In this document: in pieces, positions 11,030 through 22,511 of the stretch
Layout: the number at the start of each line of letters is the position of its first letter
How positions within the stretch are numbered: position 1 is the stretch's first letter
NCBI GenBank assembly: GCA_029891345.1
Contig: CM056994.1
Span: forward strand, 141,506,457 to 141,570,456
Origin: Dryococelus australis
Lineage: Eukaryota; Arthropoda; Insecta; Phasmatodea; Phasmatidae
DNA: 64,000 bases
Direction: 5' to 3'
Notes under the pieces: generated by a model
Database searches by the model: none
Told to the model about the DNA's origin: nothing
Seen by the model: the letters and a program-made list of their open reading frames with translations, nothing else
Program-made: the position numbers and the translations under genes

Positions 11030-12960
11030 ATATATGCCCACATTTTGTTTAAATTGTATCCAACTTTTCTGTTGATGTTATTCGGATGATTTGATATTTC
11101 TATTGATTCTCTAATGGTTGCTTGTCTATAAGTTCTTATGTTGGCTATTGTGCCCTGCTTGTCGAAATTAATACTGTTTTGTTTTCATGGAGGGTTCTGT
11201 AATAGTTGACTCCTTGTTTTCATACTTATAGGCCGTGTTTGTGTTCTTTTACTCTGGTGGTCATTTTCCTGTCAGTTTGGCCTATGTACACATTCCCGCA
11301 CGAACAAGGTACCTTGTATATTCCAGTCTGTTCTTCGGCTGGTGTTCTGTCTTTCACTGATCCCAGGATGTTATCGACTTTGTTAATAGGTTTCGTTATG
11401 GTGTATATGACCTTCCTTAGTAAGCATGTCAGTCGGTCAGTGGTTTCATTTGCACAGGGCAGTATAGCAATGTGTTATAAGTGTACCTTTTTCTTTATTT
11501 TGGGGCGCTTCTTGACGCTCTGCTGTATTTTATGTCTTAAGTAAAAATTAACTCCTTGAGCAGTGGAGAGATACTTTATTTTTGCTTCAAAATGTTGTTT
11601 TTCACATATGCTTATTGCTCTGTTGACCAATGTGGTAATGACAGTCCTCTTCTGTGATTGCAAGTGGTAAGCGTTTGCTTGCAGATATCTGTCAGTACGG
11701 GTAGGCTTCCTGCACACTGTGTGGCCCAAGGTGAGGTTTTGTGTCCTGTTTACCATATAATGTAGAAATGAAAGATGGACATCTTGTTCCTTTTCCATAG
11801 CGAACTGTATGTTAGGATATATTCTGTTCAGATTATCTAGAAATTGTTGTAGTAATTCTTCTCCATGACCCACACCATGGATGTGTCATCAGTATTAATA
11901 AACCATTTTCTCTGGTTGGTAGATGGTGGAGTGAATAGTTCTCTCTTCAAAATTTGACAAGAAGAGATTGGCCAGTAAAGGAGAAAGTGGTGAGCTCATG
12001 ACAGAGCCCTCATTTAGTTTGCATATCTTCCCCTGGTTTGAGAAGAAAGTTTAGGTAAGCTTCACTATCTTCAAAAGTTCTTCGCTGAGGCTGCCTTTAC
12101 CTAGTTGCTCGTGTAGTATTGATAGAGCTTCTAGGAATGGTACTCTTGTTAAAAGAGCGGTGACATCAAAATTAAACACGATGTATTCGGGTAGTAGTGA
12201 AATATTTTCCGAAATTTCCACGATCTGGCCACAGTTCTATATGTGCAAGGTTGAAGTACGTATGGCTGGTTGCGGGATTTTGTTTAGGTATTTGTCCAGT
12301 AAATGAGTAGGTGATCCAATAGCACTAACTACAGGTCGAAGAGGAACATCAGGCTTATAGACTTTTGGAAAACCATAGAATGCAGAAGTCCTAGGATCTT
12401 TAATGATGAGCTGTTTCTTTTTCTTCTCTTCAATGGATAAATCTTTAATGAGTTTTGGTGGAGGTAACGATTTTTCCTAGGGATTTCAGTTTAAAAGAGA
12501 GTAGACTGCTTCAGACATGACATAAGATATCTTGGCATCGTAACCGTAGGAGTTCATTATGCCAGTGGCATTACTTTTGTCAGCCCTCAAGACCATTATT
12601 TATTTAGTGCTGCGCAGTTCTTTCAGTGATATCTTCTCCTCTTGGCTAACATAAGGCGTAGGGAGATTAGCTTCACGCAAAATTCTCGAAGTCTCGGCTC
12701 GAATTACATCGGTTAAAGTCACTGGTAGGTGGATACTTGATTATTCAATGCTGCATACAAAGTCTTCAATTGGTAATGTAGTTGGGGTGACAGCGAAATT
12801 CATGCCCTTGGCCAGAATGGTTGCAGTGGCTTAGTCCAGTTTTTAAACCAATGGTTTGATAACTACTTTTTTGTGGTCCAGTGTAGGCTGAGTGGGTTTC
12901 CTGTATAGGTTGTTAGAATTCTTCTTATTCATCTATGTTGTGCGAAGATAGACCAAAATG
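11030..12960 (-). pseudogene. Penelope-like polyprotein: reverse transcriptase + GIY-YIG endonuclease, frameshifted
   Basis: On the minus strand an N-terminal region (about 12,490-12,905) includes ILAKGMNFAVTPTTLP and VLRADKSNATGIM. The RT fingers and palm follow: FYGFPKVYKPDVPLRPVVSA at about 12,325-12,395, motif A VFNFDVTALLTRVP at about 12,137-12,188, motif B SVMSSPLSPLLANLF, and a motif C counterpart with TDD at about 11,885-11,925 in a shifted frame. The block 11,475-11,873 is the characteristic Penelope region, with LGHTVCRKPTRTDRYLQA. A GIY-YIG endonuclease, GIYKVPCSCGNVYIGQTDRK, lies at about 11,265-11,325. The C-terminus, with ISNHPNNINRKVGYNLNKMW, ends near 11,030. The enzyme would nick DNA and copy the element RNA at the nick. 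Frame changes around 12,485, 11,890, 11,475 and 11,230, plus in-frame stops, make this copy inactive, although the RT aspartates and the GIY-YIG core are readable. Confidence 0.85.
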
Positions 12961-13274
12961 GCTTGTGAAGTAAAAGCTGTGTCAAGTATATTCCAGAAGT
13001 AAGGAGAGAATTAATTTAGCAGTCGCAGATGCGGGTCCAAGGTGGATCATGTCACGCAGGAGAGATAGGCTGGCGAGATAGGCTGGCTCGGTGTTATGCC
13101 CGCCTTAAAGCTGGAGTTGTGATGTTCTGTTTGATTCTCGTGATCATCGGAAATACTTTGAGGTCTCGATATCTCTTCATGCATACCACGAAGCAGAGAA
13201 GTTGAGCTTTCTTTTATCTTAACTGTTACAATTTACTTGCTGATCTTGTTACTTACTCCCCATAGTGGTTGTTT

Positions 13275-13560
13275 AAAATATTTCGCAGACTTTCGCAGCC
13301 ATTGTCGTCAATATCTAGGCTTTTGGGTCTGAGCCATGTAGAGTATTTTTTTCTCCAACGCTTCGGCAGTAGTTGCAGCTGCCAGAATCCGGGTAAAAAA
13401 AAGAATTACTTGACTAAATTATGACAGTCGAAGGAAGAGGCCCTTATATAGATTGATCTCTGGAGGACTGTTCCCTGATTGACTGGGTCCTTCGGCCAAT
13501 AATAGGCTGTCTTCCTCCTCATTGGCTGAGTAGAAAACTCGACCGCAGAATTGGCAATGG
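13275..13560 (-). repeat. Upstream pLTR-like repeat of the Penelope-like element with promoter-like TATA
   Basis: This is the upstream copy of the terminal repeat (see 10,187-10,295). In element orientation it holds several CCAAT/ATTGGC words (about 13,480-13,530), a TATA-like CTATATAAGG near 13,444-13,453, then the shared core block. This is the expected place for the element promoter. The start site is not determined. Confidence 0.55.
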
Positions 13561-13625
13561 CGACTAACAGTTAGCGATGATGCAAGTCGCGGCTCCATGA
13601 TCGTAAGAAGGGTTATTTTCGCACG

Positions 13626-14137
13626 ATGAAGCATTACTACATCGGTCCCATGCAGTTTGTGCAAGGCGATACATTGAAAGAACATACCGAAATCGACAAG
13701 CATTTGTCTACTTACATTCAGAAAGTGTTGCCAGCAGTACCCCTTGCTACACCAATGGGTACCGATTCGAGAGGAGATAAAGATGAGACAGTTAATGTTG
13801 ACTGGCAATACTTTCGCGTGAAGTCGGTGAACAAGAAAACAGACGGGCGTCGGCTCTAATTACTGAGGAGCTTACAACTCCTTCTACAAAGAAACGAAAA
13901 TTTTATATAGAATACAAAACTGGAAGTGAAGATGTCCATGAAGAGAGCATGGATGAAAATGAACATGAAGACTGTGATTGTGTTGAAGACGATGATGACG
14001 ATTTTATCGATGTACTGGCACACCCTTCCAAAAGACTTGATGTAACAAACGATATGAAGAATGCAGAATTCCCCTACAGTACTCACTACCTATTTCCTGA
14101 AGACACGAATGATATTGTTGGTAGACTCAGATATTAG
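13626..14137 (+). pseudogene. Frameshifted acidic ORF of unknown family next to the Penelope-like element
   Basis: Two plus-strand open frames abut: 13,626-13,859 (MKHYYIGPMQFVQGD at the start, VNVDWQYFRVKSVNKK near the end) and 13,856-14,137. A one-base shift near 13,855 joins them into about 170 residues. The second part is rich in Asp and Glu (VEDDDDDFIDVL) and ends at an AT-rich 3' region. Coding-like composition over both frames suggests a decayed C-terminal part of a gene or transposon protein. I do not recognise the family. It begins where the Penelope-like repeat ends, so the retroelement may have inserted at or near it. Confidence 0.4.
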
Positions 14138-14509
14138 ACTGGCCTTAAAAAATATCTTTAATTGTTTGTAAACTAAAAGATCAGTGATATATCGCATGAT
14201 GCGATTAATTGCTTTATTCTGAAAATGTAAATACAAAATAATAATAATTTATTCTTCAATAAATAATTACTTGTCCGTTATTTTTGTGCGTCGCATCCCA
14301 TTTGCACTTAAATCTTTAAAGTGGTGCTATGGGCACTCGACTATTAATGTAAAGATCTGCATATAGAATGATAATGAATAATTTAGTATAAAAATACATC
14401 GATAGTTGACTGCATATAAAAAATTAATTCTGTCGATATGTACAAATTTGGAGGCAGTTGGCGAACGAATTAAATTTTTGTATGTGTGTGTGGGGCACAA
14501 ACCGAACGA

Positions 14510-15010
14510 TGGATTGAAGTATTGTGATTGATCGAAGGATTGTGACTGATCTATAGATTGGGATTGATCGAAGGATGGACATGTATTTCTATGGATTGTG
14601 GAGTAGGATTTCTAAGTATTGTCGTATTTTTATGTGTATTTCGAAGGATTTGTCGTACATTGCTGCGGAGTGGTGTGTATTTGTATGTGGATTAAAGTGG
14701 ATTGGTGTGTAGAAATGTGTGTGGAAATGTGTGTGGATTGGTGTGTGGATTGCTGGGGATTCATGTGTGGATTGGTGTGGATTGAAGTCGTTTGGAGTAC
14801 ATTGGTGTGTGTATTGGTGTGTGTATTGGTGTGTGGTTTTGGTGTGTGGATTGGTGTGTAGATTGGTAAGTGGATTGGAATGCGGATTGGTGTGTTGATT
14901 GTAGCAGATTTGTGTGTATACTTGGGAGGATTGTTGTGGATTAGTGTGTGGATAGGTGTGGACTGGAGTGTGAATTAGTGTAGGGATTGATGTGGATTGA
15001 CAGGGATTGC
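14510..15010. repeat. Degenerate minisatellite of GTGTGGATTG-type units
   Basis: From about 14,680 to 15,000 the plus strand is built of imperfect 8-12-bp units such as GTGTGGATTG, GTGTGTATTG and GTGTAGATTG. A looser GATTGATCGAAGGAT pattern lies at 14,515-14,580. Open frames on both strands here are products of the repeat: His/Pro/Asn/Thr-rich on minus, Cys/Val/Trp-rich on plus. They are not genes. Confidence 0.85.
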
Positions 15011-15645
15011 TGATTCCACTGCTGATTATGGTGCTGATTGCATTGCTCATTGATGAAAAAATTGTGAGATTGATCAAAATATTCTTTAAAAAACGAGCCA
15101 TTAATTAATTGTTTAACTTTTAAAAATATATTTCTGAAGCTTTTGTATTCAATAAAAATTTTCAGAATATTTTGGGTCTCAAGGTTATCCCAGGTCATGG
15201 CCATGGGGTCGATGTTACAAACGCGAGGTCAAGGTGAAGGTTATCCACATATAAAATGTTGATCGGAGTCATCATAGCCACATAGGTGTTGAAAATGTAA
15301 ACAAAAGACATACGAAAAAAAGGTGGCTGCATACGACAGAATATGTTAGGGTGAGGGGTTAAGTCTGGGTGGAAAATTAGCCAATGAGAATCATTGATGG
15401 CCAGTTAGCCATCTGCTGGACGTGGTGTCGTGAGGACCTCCAGAAATTCACTTTTTTTAATTAAAATAATTAATAACAAAATTAAAATTTTTTTACACAT
15501 TTTTGTTATTTCCTTTATAAAATCATCAAATATACAACAAATTAAGGGCAATAAATTTTTGTTTAAGTTAACTGTAAAATGGTATATATTAAGGATGTTA
15601 TCTATAGTGTTCATCAGATACAGAATAAAGTAACGAAATCAAATA
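15010..15645. other. Unassigned AT-rich stretch
   Basis: No gene or repeat family is recognised. A short inverted pair flanks CATGGCC at 15,195-15,210. Lysine- and isoleucine-rich frames at 15,405-15,633 look like AT-rich chance ORFs. Confidence 0.45.
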
Positions 15646-15648
15646 TAA

Positions 15649-16266
15649 ATGTTTTAAACAGTATTCTTAACCACAAAATGTTATAATATTACACGTGAAT
15701 GAAAAAGATTTATATTAACAAATAAATAAATAAATAATTTTTTGGCACTTAGTTTGTGTTCGGGAAATATGATGTGGAAATGTCTTCACAAAATTTAGCT
15801 GTAGGATGAAACGAAATGTAGGCCCCCAACAGCCAACATACGAGATTAGTACTTGAAGAAGAGGTTACGGCAGGCCTTCGCCGCAACACGAAACATGAAA
15901 ATTACAGGAACGCCCATCGAATTAACTTGTAGGCAAGGCGGGCTACAGCTAATTGTACAGCCCGAGGATAACTTAGAAACCGCAATCTAGGATAACTGGA
16001 ATCACTGAAATACCTTGAATTCCTTAATTTTCTTTTCAAAATAATATAAAAATATTTATCTCAATGACACCATAACAAATATTATTGTAGCATATATCAA
16101 ACTCCTCGATGGAGCATTTAAAAACAGTTTTGATGCAATGAAATTAACAGTAACGAACTTTAAAAATAAAAGAGTCACATTAAAAAATATTGCCTTATTT
16201 AAAAACTCTTTGTGACATATTTAAAACTATAGCGACGCATTCAAAACGGCACACATTCCTGCCCTC
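15649..16266. repeat. Direct repeat copy 1 (about 0.6 kb), LTR-like
   Basis: This segment matches 20,646-21,050 plus 22,303-22,511 in the same orientation, through many shared words: TATTCTTAACCACA, CAACAGCCAA, GAGATT-TACTTGAAGAAGAG, GCAGGCCTT-GCCGCAACAC, ATTACAGGAACGCCCA, ATTGTAGCATAT. On the minus strand it would begin TGAGGGCAGG and end TTTAAAACA, a TG...CA arrangement typical of LTRs. No primer-binding site or polypurine tract was identified. Confidence 0.75.
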
Positions 16267-19200
16267 AAAGGAGATACAGTGGTGATAAACAATTTGTTGA
16301 CCTAGGCAACAAGTCAAAACAAGAACTTAAGTCAAAAAGTTAACATGCATGAGTAGATAATAATGACAATCTTGTAATAAACAAAAGGTAGCTTGCAAAA
16401 ATATGTAAACAAATAACAAAGACAGATCAATCATGGCGGTACATGTATCAGGACCACGAGTCGAGAAAACCAGAGAGGATCAAAACGAGTCAAAATTAAT
16501 TCAGAGTTAAGGTTCGGCGATAAATAATTCAATTGGGGTGTCCAGTAACTATCCCACAACTCCAAAGAAAATGAGCAAGTCCAAGTGCCAAAAAGGAGCA
16601 ATACAAACGTGTTGTGACATACATCACAAACACGACTTCCAAAATAAAGGCACAGAGAAAAAGGACAAAACCCCAAAAACTGTAATTGGCATGAAATACA
16701 AGTAAAGTTCCGACTGCAACCAGCTATACCAGAAACTAGTTTCAAAGTAAAAATTGCCGATACTGATAATATTTAAGTAGTCCTCAAATTACAATTATAT
16801 TTATATACATGAGACAATCAAAACACAGACATATTATATTAACATAGAAATAACTTAACTTAGTACCACGAATTTCTCTTGAAATAGTGTGCTCACGAGG
16901 AAGAATGGATCCTGAGATGACTCGGTTGAATCATGGTACTAAGAAAGTGGTTCAATGGGAGTTCAGTCCACGAACAAAACAAATTCTGGAATAGAAATAA
17001 TTTTTTGAAAGTACACAATAATGTTCTGCCGTTCGTAAACCGTGCAACAAAATTACGAGAAGGAAAAACTCTTAATTGAGAGATTGGCATAAAAGTCAAA
17101 TGGATGTCAACGCTCTGCTGAAAAGATGTGCATACCACAAAACTAGATTACATATGTAGACAACAGTCACAATTGAGAGTAAAATGCAATAAATGCATCG
17201 AATTGGAAATTTTAATCAAATTCATAGAAAGGCAAAGCCACTTAAATTTATAGAAAATGAATGCTATTTCAAAGAAGATGATTCAAATTAATTGATGTTA
17301 GGTTGCAACCTAGAACTTCGATGAGCCCCCATGCAATTTCACCGTCTCATACCAATACCACTACACAGTGCTCACCGAACAAAGACAGAACATTTAGCAT
17401 ACTGTCCAGGCTCAGGGACAAGGTAAAGCCAAAAAACCGAAACGAGACCAAAACCCTAACCATGAACAAAAATTCAAACGTTAACACAAGTGAAAGTAAT
17501 CTGACAAAAACCATTTATGCGCTAGATAGCTAACGTGGGCTTGATAAGATGCAACACGATCGCAACGTACCGTGACGCACTGCTATGCTACACTCACCAA
17601 CAGAAAAGAATACTGATAAAAATAAAATTGTAATCAATGTGCTTAGGGGGGAAAAAATGTTATGAAGACAATACAAGAAAATTTGAAGTTAAACACTGGG
17701 TACCCCACAACAGCTTACTCAGAAGACAGCCAGCAGTGCGGACCCCGCCAAAAGCAGCTGGAAACAGTGCGGACTCTCCCGCAACTAACACTGAAAAAGC
17801 AGCTACCCTGGCAAACTCCATTCAGCATACACATCCCACTGGAGAAACGGCCATGGTGCACCGAAACAAAAACAAAACCCAAAAACAAGTACGAAAGAAC
17901 TAACAAAATTAAACCTGCAAATAAGAGAATTAGGAACAATATAAAAACAGTCACTTAGGTGACCATATAAAGGTCAGATTACACATAAAACAGAAACAAA
18001 GGAACACTCTTTTAACACTCAATAATAAAGAAGTTCTTAAAATATAAGAAAAAGGAAACCACTTAACCAAAATAAATCTCTGATTTAACAATTTCAGTAA
18101 AAACCAGATAAAACAATATTTAACAAAATAATTTCACTTTACACAAGGAGCTCTGTGATCTTCCACTGTGACACGCAGTTTACAATCAATTAATTGTACA
18201 TATGAATACCAAAGGCACTGAACAGGCTGGCTAAGGAACAGAGTAAAGAGCTTGAAAACCCCCAAAAAAATAAGTGTCCAGGCACTCGAGAAAGCTGGTC
18301 GTGAGGCGTGGAAGTCAATATGGTTTCGGAAGAAAGTACACCAGAGGGCCAGAGGAAGAAAGTGGAAGCTAATTTTGAGTTATAATTACTTATACCACTC
18401 CAGATGGATATCAATGACCTACACAAAGTACACACAAAATCTATTTGTTACCTGGTAGTCTATAAAATATAAAAATAAATAAATTAAGAGGCCAGATGCA
18501 AAAATTACAGTTTATAAAAGGGTTGGTGTGCAGAAGACAAAAAAAACATAGAAACTCTGTAAAAGTATTTTAAAAATTAATGATATCGACATTAAAAGGA
18601 CGAGGGATGAAAATATAAACATTGTTGAATAATAACAAAAACCCCTTGCCTAAGGCGAATGCAATAATGATAGGAAATTATTTCATAATTCGATTAACCT
18701 TTTTTTATAAAGAGAGTCGTTAGTATAACCAAACACGAGCAGAAAAAATTCACTGAAGCTCGCAAATAAAATACGTTTTCAACACCAATTTGACAGCAAG
18801 AAAATCACCAGGTAAAAGTGAAAGAAATAGAAAAGATTATGATAGTTATTATAAAACCAAAACGAAATTGGGTCAGTACTGAAACGCGATTTTGAAATAC
18901 ACACATATAATATTAACAAAAGGCAATAGTAAACATATTTGATCAAAATAAATAACTTTTAAACACATTAATAGTGTAAAACATAAAAGGTAAACGAATC
19001 CTTAGTGCTATTAGAAGAGTGAGGTTGGTACCACTGAAAACACTCGCGCAGTAGCGCGACGTCGTATTGTGGTGTTCGCCATGAACTGAACATTTACGAG
19101 ATTACAAACAACAGAGTGAACCAACATATAATTAAAGATTAAATTATGAATAAAGTCGCGACATACTAAAGTCAATACCCAACACTGTATAAGAGCCACA

Positions 19201-20645
19201 AAAAGAAAAAAAATAGCACTATAATAACTCGTTACTCCAAATACAAGGGCATGCTTCGAAATGTTGTCAAAATATTCAGCTTTTAAATTTAATACGTGTA
19301 ATAACGTACTTACCTGTTTAAAATATACAACCTAGATAAGGAATTAAATGCATCACTTTGGGTAGAACATAACTACCATGAAACACCCGGAAACCACATA
19401 TAAATTAACGTGACGAAAAGTAGCATAAAAAGTACACTAATATCACTCGATTCATTACTAAAGGAAATAAAGACTTCACACAAGTTAACAAAATGAAAGG
19501 GATATTATAGAAGAATACGTTAAAAGGATGGCTTTATAGTCCGTCAAGTGAACAATAAACAGCCAGCTGCAGTGATACCACGTGTTAAAAAAGTCAAAAA
19601 CCGGCAGAAACTAGGTCACGCATGCCAACAACAGTGAAAAAAAAAGACAGTCTCTCGAAAACAAAACATTGTGGAAAGAAAGAATAGTAAGTTAAAAGTA
19701 ATTTAAATTAAAATCATAAACATTTTTAAATTCACGAATTCATGCACATGCAATTGAACAAAGTATTATTAACTCACATAGTAAATTTATGCTCGCAGTA
19801 CTTAGCAAACAAAGCTCACAATGCTTGTCAATCGTTATTAAATTAGATTCACTTGTAAAAACACATTTTAGAAACAGGCACGACTGTAAATCTCATATAA
19901 AAAAATAACCAAATATCATGTTTGGTGACTATGAAACGCAGACACGCTAACTGCTACCAGATTGGAAGCATTAAGTAAATCATAACTGTGCTCTGCTACC
20001 AGAATATGCCTTTTGTAGTACTGTCAGGGAATTATTGCTATATATCCATCTCATAATAAAAGCGTCAGCTCTTGGTCAGAGAAAATCACCACGAACTGAA
20101 TAAAGATAACACATACATTATAAAGAAGTGGCGAGAACAACAAATACATAAGAAGTGCTGGATAACCGTCAACGCACAATAGGTGTAATGTAATATGAAA
20201 ATACGTTTAATATTTACTTGTATAAAAAATATCGGACCAGATGTTACTCATCATAAGTAAAGAAATAAAAATATTGTGACTTCTGGTTGTGTGTGTAAAG
20301 AACCTTTTTCTTCTTTTATGTTATGAATAGTTACTTTACTTCCATGAAAACATGAAAAATAAATATATAGAATAATTCATAAGTAAACAATTCCAACCTA
20401 GTGAAATGCATTCAATTGGATTCGAGAAGCTTTGAATTGACAGCAATATATTAAAAAAAACTTTTGGCAAAACATACTATGATTAACTGCACTTTGCACA
20501 CAAGCCGTGCTACTTTTCTTTAGAAAATCATTAACAACAAATGAAGTGCAGTTATTTATTTTAATTGACTTAATAATGTTAAGTTAAGCACGTTGTTATC
20601 CCTAGGGTGCACTTAATACAGAAAAAGTTAATGACATAACTATTA
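16267..20645. other. 4.4-kb interior between the two direct repeats, no recognisable protein
   Basis: If the flanking repeats are LTRs this is the internal region of a non-autonomous element. I checked the longer open frames (16,431-16,745 minus; 17,303-17,533, 17,637-17,958 and 18,252-18,458 plus) and found no gag, protease, RT, RNase H or integrase motif. The plus strand is A-rich throughout. It could equally be ordinary intergenic DNA between two dispersed repeats. Confidence 0.5.
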
Positions 20646-22511
20646 ATGGTTTAAAAACTATTCTTAACCACATACATTATAATCTCACGGAAGGGTATAA
20701 TTTTACATATGCGTGAAAATTATTCAGATTAACAAATGAATATGTATATATTTTTAGCACTTTGCTTGTGTCCATAAAATACAAAGTGGAAATGACTTCA
20801 CAAAACTTAGCTGTGAGATGGAATGAACTGTACACCCCCAACAGCCAATAGACGAGATTGATACTTGAAGAAGAGTTTAGGGCAGGCCTTTGCCGCAACA
20901 CCAAATGAGCAAAATTACAGGAACGCCCACTGGGTTAACTTGAACGGAAGGCGGACTATGTAAATTTTGACAGCCCATGAATAATCTAGGTACCAACATC
21001 TTGGAATACTGGAATTTCTTGAACATCTTTAATTCCTCAAATTTCTTTAAATATTTTTGAATTGCCAGAGTTACGGGAAATAACTGGAATCTCCGGAACT
21101 CTCTCTACAACAGAGAGTGCCGAACCCAAAATAGATTACTCAGCGTTCAAACAAGAGCAGAAAAGGGAGTGAAGAGTCAGTAAAAAAACTAACTCACCGA
21201 AGACGGAGAATTAATTTAAAAAATTGTTGTGTTGCAGGTGAAGCACAAAATAGAAACACCATAACTAAATAAATAAATACATGTGTAGACCACAAAAAAT
21301 ACTTCATCTTGGCTACACTATGTGATGCAGAAGTGTGTTAAAAACACTGAAAAATAATAATAAATATCTAAAAGGAACGATCACATTCGGCACATTAGGA
21401 AAATCTGACATGCCGCCGACGAGCCAAGGACGCTAAGTGAAGTTGTATATGGTGCGCAGAGGGCAAGAACAGTTGTTCTGAAGACACAGAAGGCAAACGT
21501 TTAATGCAGAGAATGCAACTAGATGACGCAGGCAGTCCACAGAGGCCGAGAGCTAGCAGCACGTCAGCAAAAACAGGACAGAATCACGAGGATATGTGCG
21601 GGTTTTTTTCATTAAGTCATAGGGTAAGCGCATGATCACACTAAGCCTTTGCCAACCCAGCGACGGCAATAGACAGAGAATTTATTGACGGGGTGCGACG
21701 GATTTCGCGGCAAAATAATTTGCGAACAGCGCAGCTGACATCCGGAGACACTATAAGCAAGTGCATGCTGTTGTCCTGGAAGCCTGTAACAAGATACAAA
21801 ATATAGCTTTAAATGTACGTGTTTTGAACTGACGTCATAAGAAATTCACGAGAGTAACTTACAATTTTTAAAGGGGAAACTATATTTAGATAAGCAAACA
21901 TATTAAATTTAATTCATTATGTAGTCAGGTGAACCAAATCTTATAATATAAAAAATATTTACGAAAATAGAAATGGACAATAGCCTTCGATAACGAATTG
22001 CATAAATCGTAAATATTTAAACTGAGATTAAAAGTATTGATTATCGGACAAATTGACTTCACGCATTAATTAAATGAATCTCAGATAATTCAAAATAGGT
22101 ATAAATATAATAAGCGAACAGATAGTTTTAATAATAAATGCAAAGAGACATGTATCATAAAATTTCTCGCAGTTGTGTTAATGACTTAAAACTTAATACA
22201 GTGTTTCAAAATAGCTCAATAAAATGTAATTTAGTAATGAGAGAATTAATTATAATACTCGCTATGACAGTAACTGACCAAAATGGTAAAAATTATGTTT
22301 TAAAAATAGTATAAAAACAGTTAATCTCACTGACACAATAACAAATTTAATTGTAGCATATTTCAAACTTTCGGTGGAGCATTAAAAAACAGTAACACAA
22401 AATAAAAATAACAGTGACGTACTTCAAAAATAGAATAGTTGTTTTAGAAGAAAAGCGGCGTATATATAATCTCTCATAGTGACGTATTCATAACGGCAGA
22501 GTTGCCCTTAT
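20646..22511. repeat. Direct repeat copy 2, split by a 1.25-kb insertion
   Basis: The first part, 20,646 to about 21,050, matches 15,649 to about 16,025. Homology resumes at about 22,303 with AGTATAAAAACAGTTAATCT, CTGACACAATAACAAAT and ATTGTAGCATAT and runs to 22,511. Its partner continues without interruption at 16,037-16,266. Copy 2 is therefore interrupted, and the order of events (repeat first, insertion later) can be read directly. Confidence 0.7.
21051..22302. mobile_element. 1.25-kb insertion inside repeat copy 2, unidentified
   Basis: The segment is absent from the paired repeat at 15,649-16,266, so it is an insertion or a deletion in the partner. Its first 0.75 kb is richer in GC (about 21,100-21,780) than its surroundings and the rest is AT-rich. 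I saw no ORF of a known family and no convincing inverted ends. Confidence 0.45.

Larger units (their letters stand above)
10187..13560 (-). mobile_element. Penelope-like retroelement with repeated ends (pLTR-like)
   Basis: A Penelope-type reverse transcriptase plus GIY-YIG endonuclease ORF (about 11,030-12,960, minus) lies between two same-orientation repeats. One is at 10,187-10,295, the other at 13,275-13,395. Both contain the shared block CTAGGCTT then TGGGT then TGAG, and both end in an AACG-TTCGG word. Beyond that block both ends carry CCAAT-type words inside a shared GTCTTCCTCCT-ATTGGCT segment (about 10,945 and 13,505). Penelope-like elements often insert as partial tandem copies that leave such pseudo-LTRs. 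Upstream of the ORF, in element orientation, is a TATA-like CTATATAAGG at about 13,444-13,453. A MITE interrupts the downstream repeat. Confidence 0.75.

Noticed and set aside
11206..11544. Plus-strand 112-residue hydrophobic frame
   Set aside because: It is the antisense of the Penelope-like GIY-YIG/RT region, which has clear motifs on minus.
14589..15101. 170-residue His/Pro/Asn/Thr-rich frame on minus
   Set aside because: It is produced by the GTGTGGATTG minisatellite; the opposite strand is open for the same reason.
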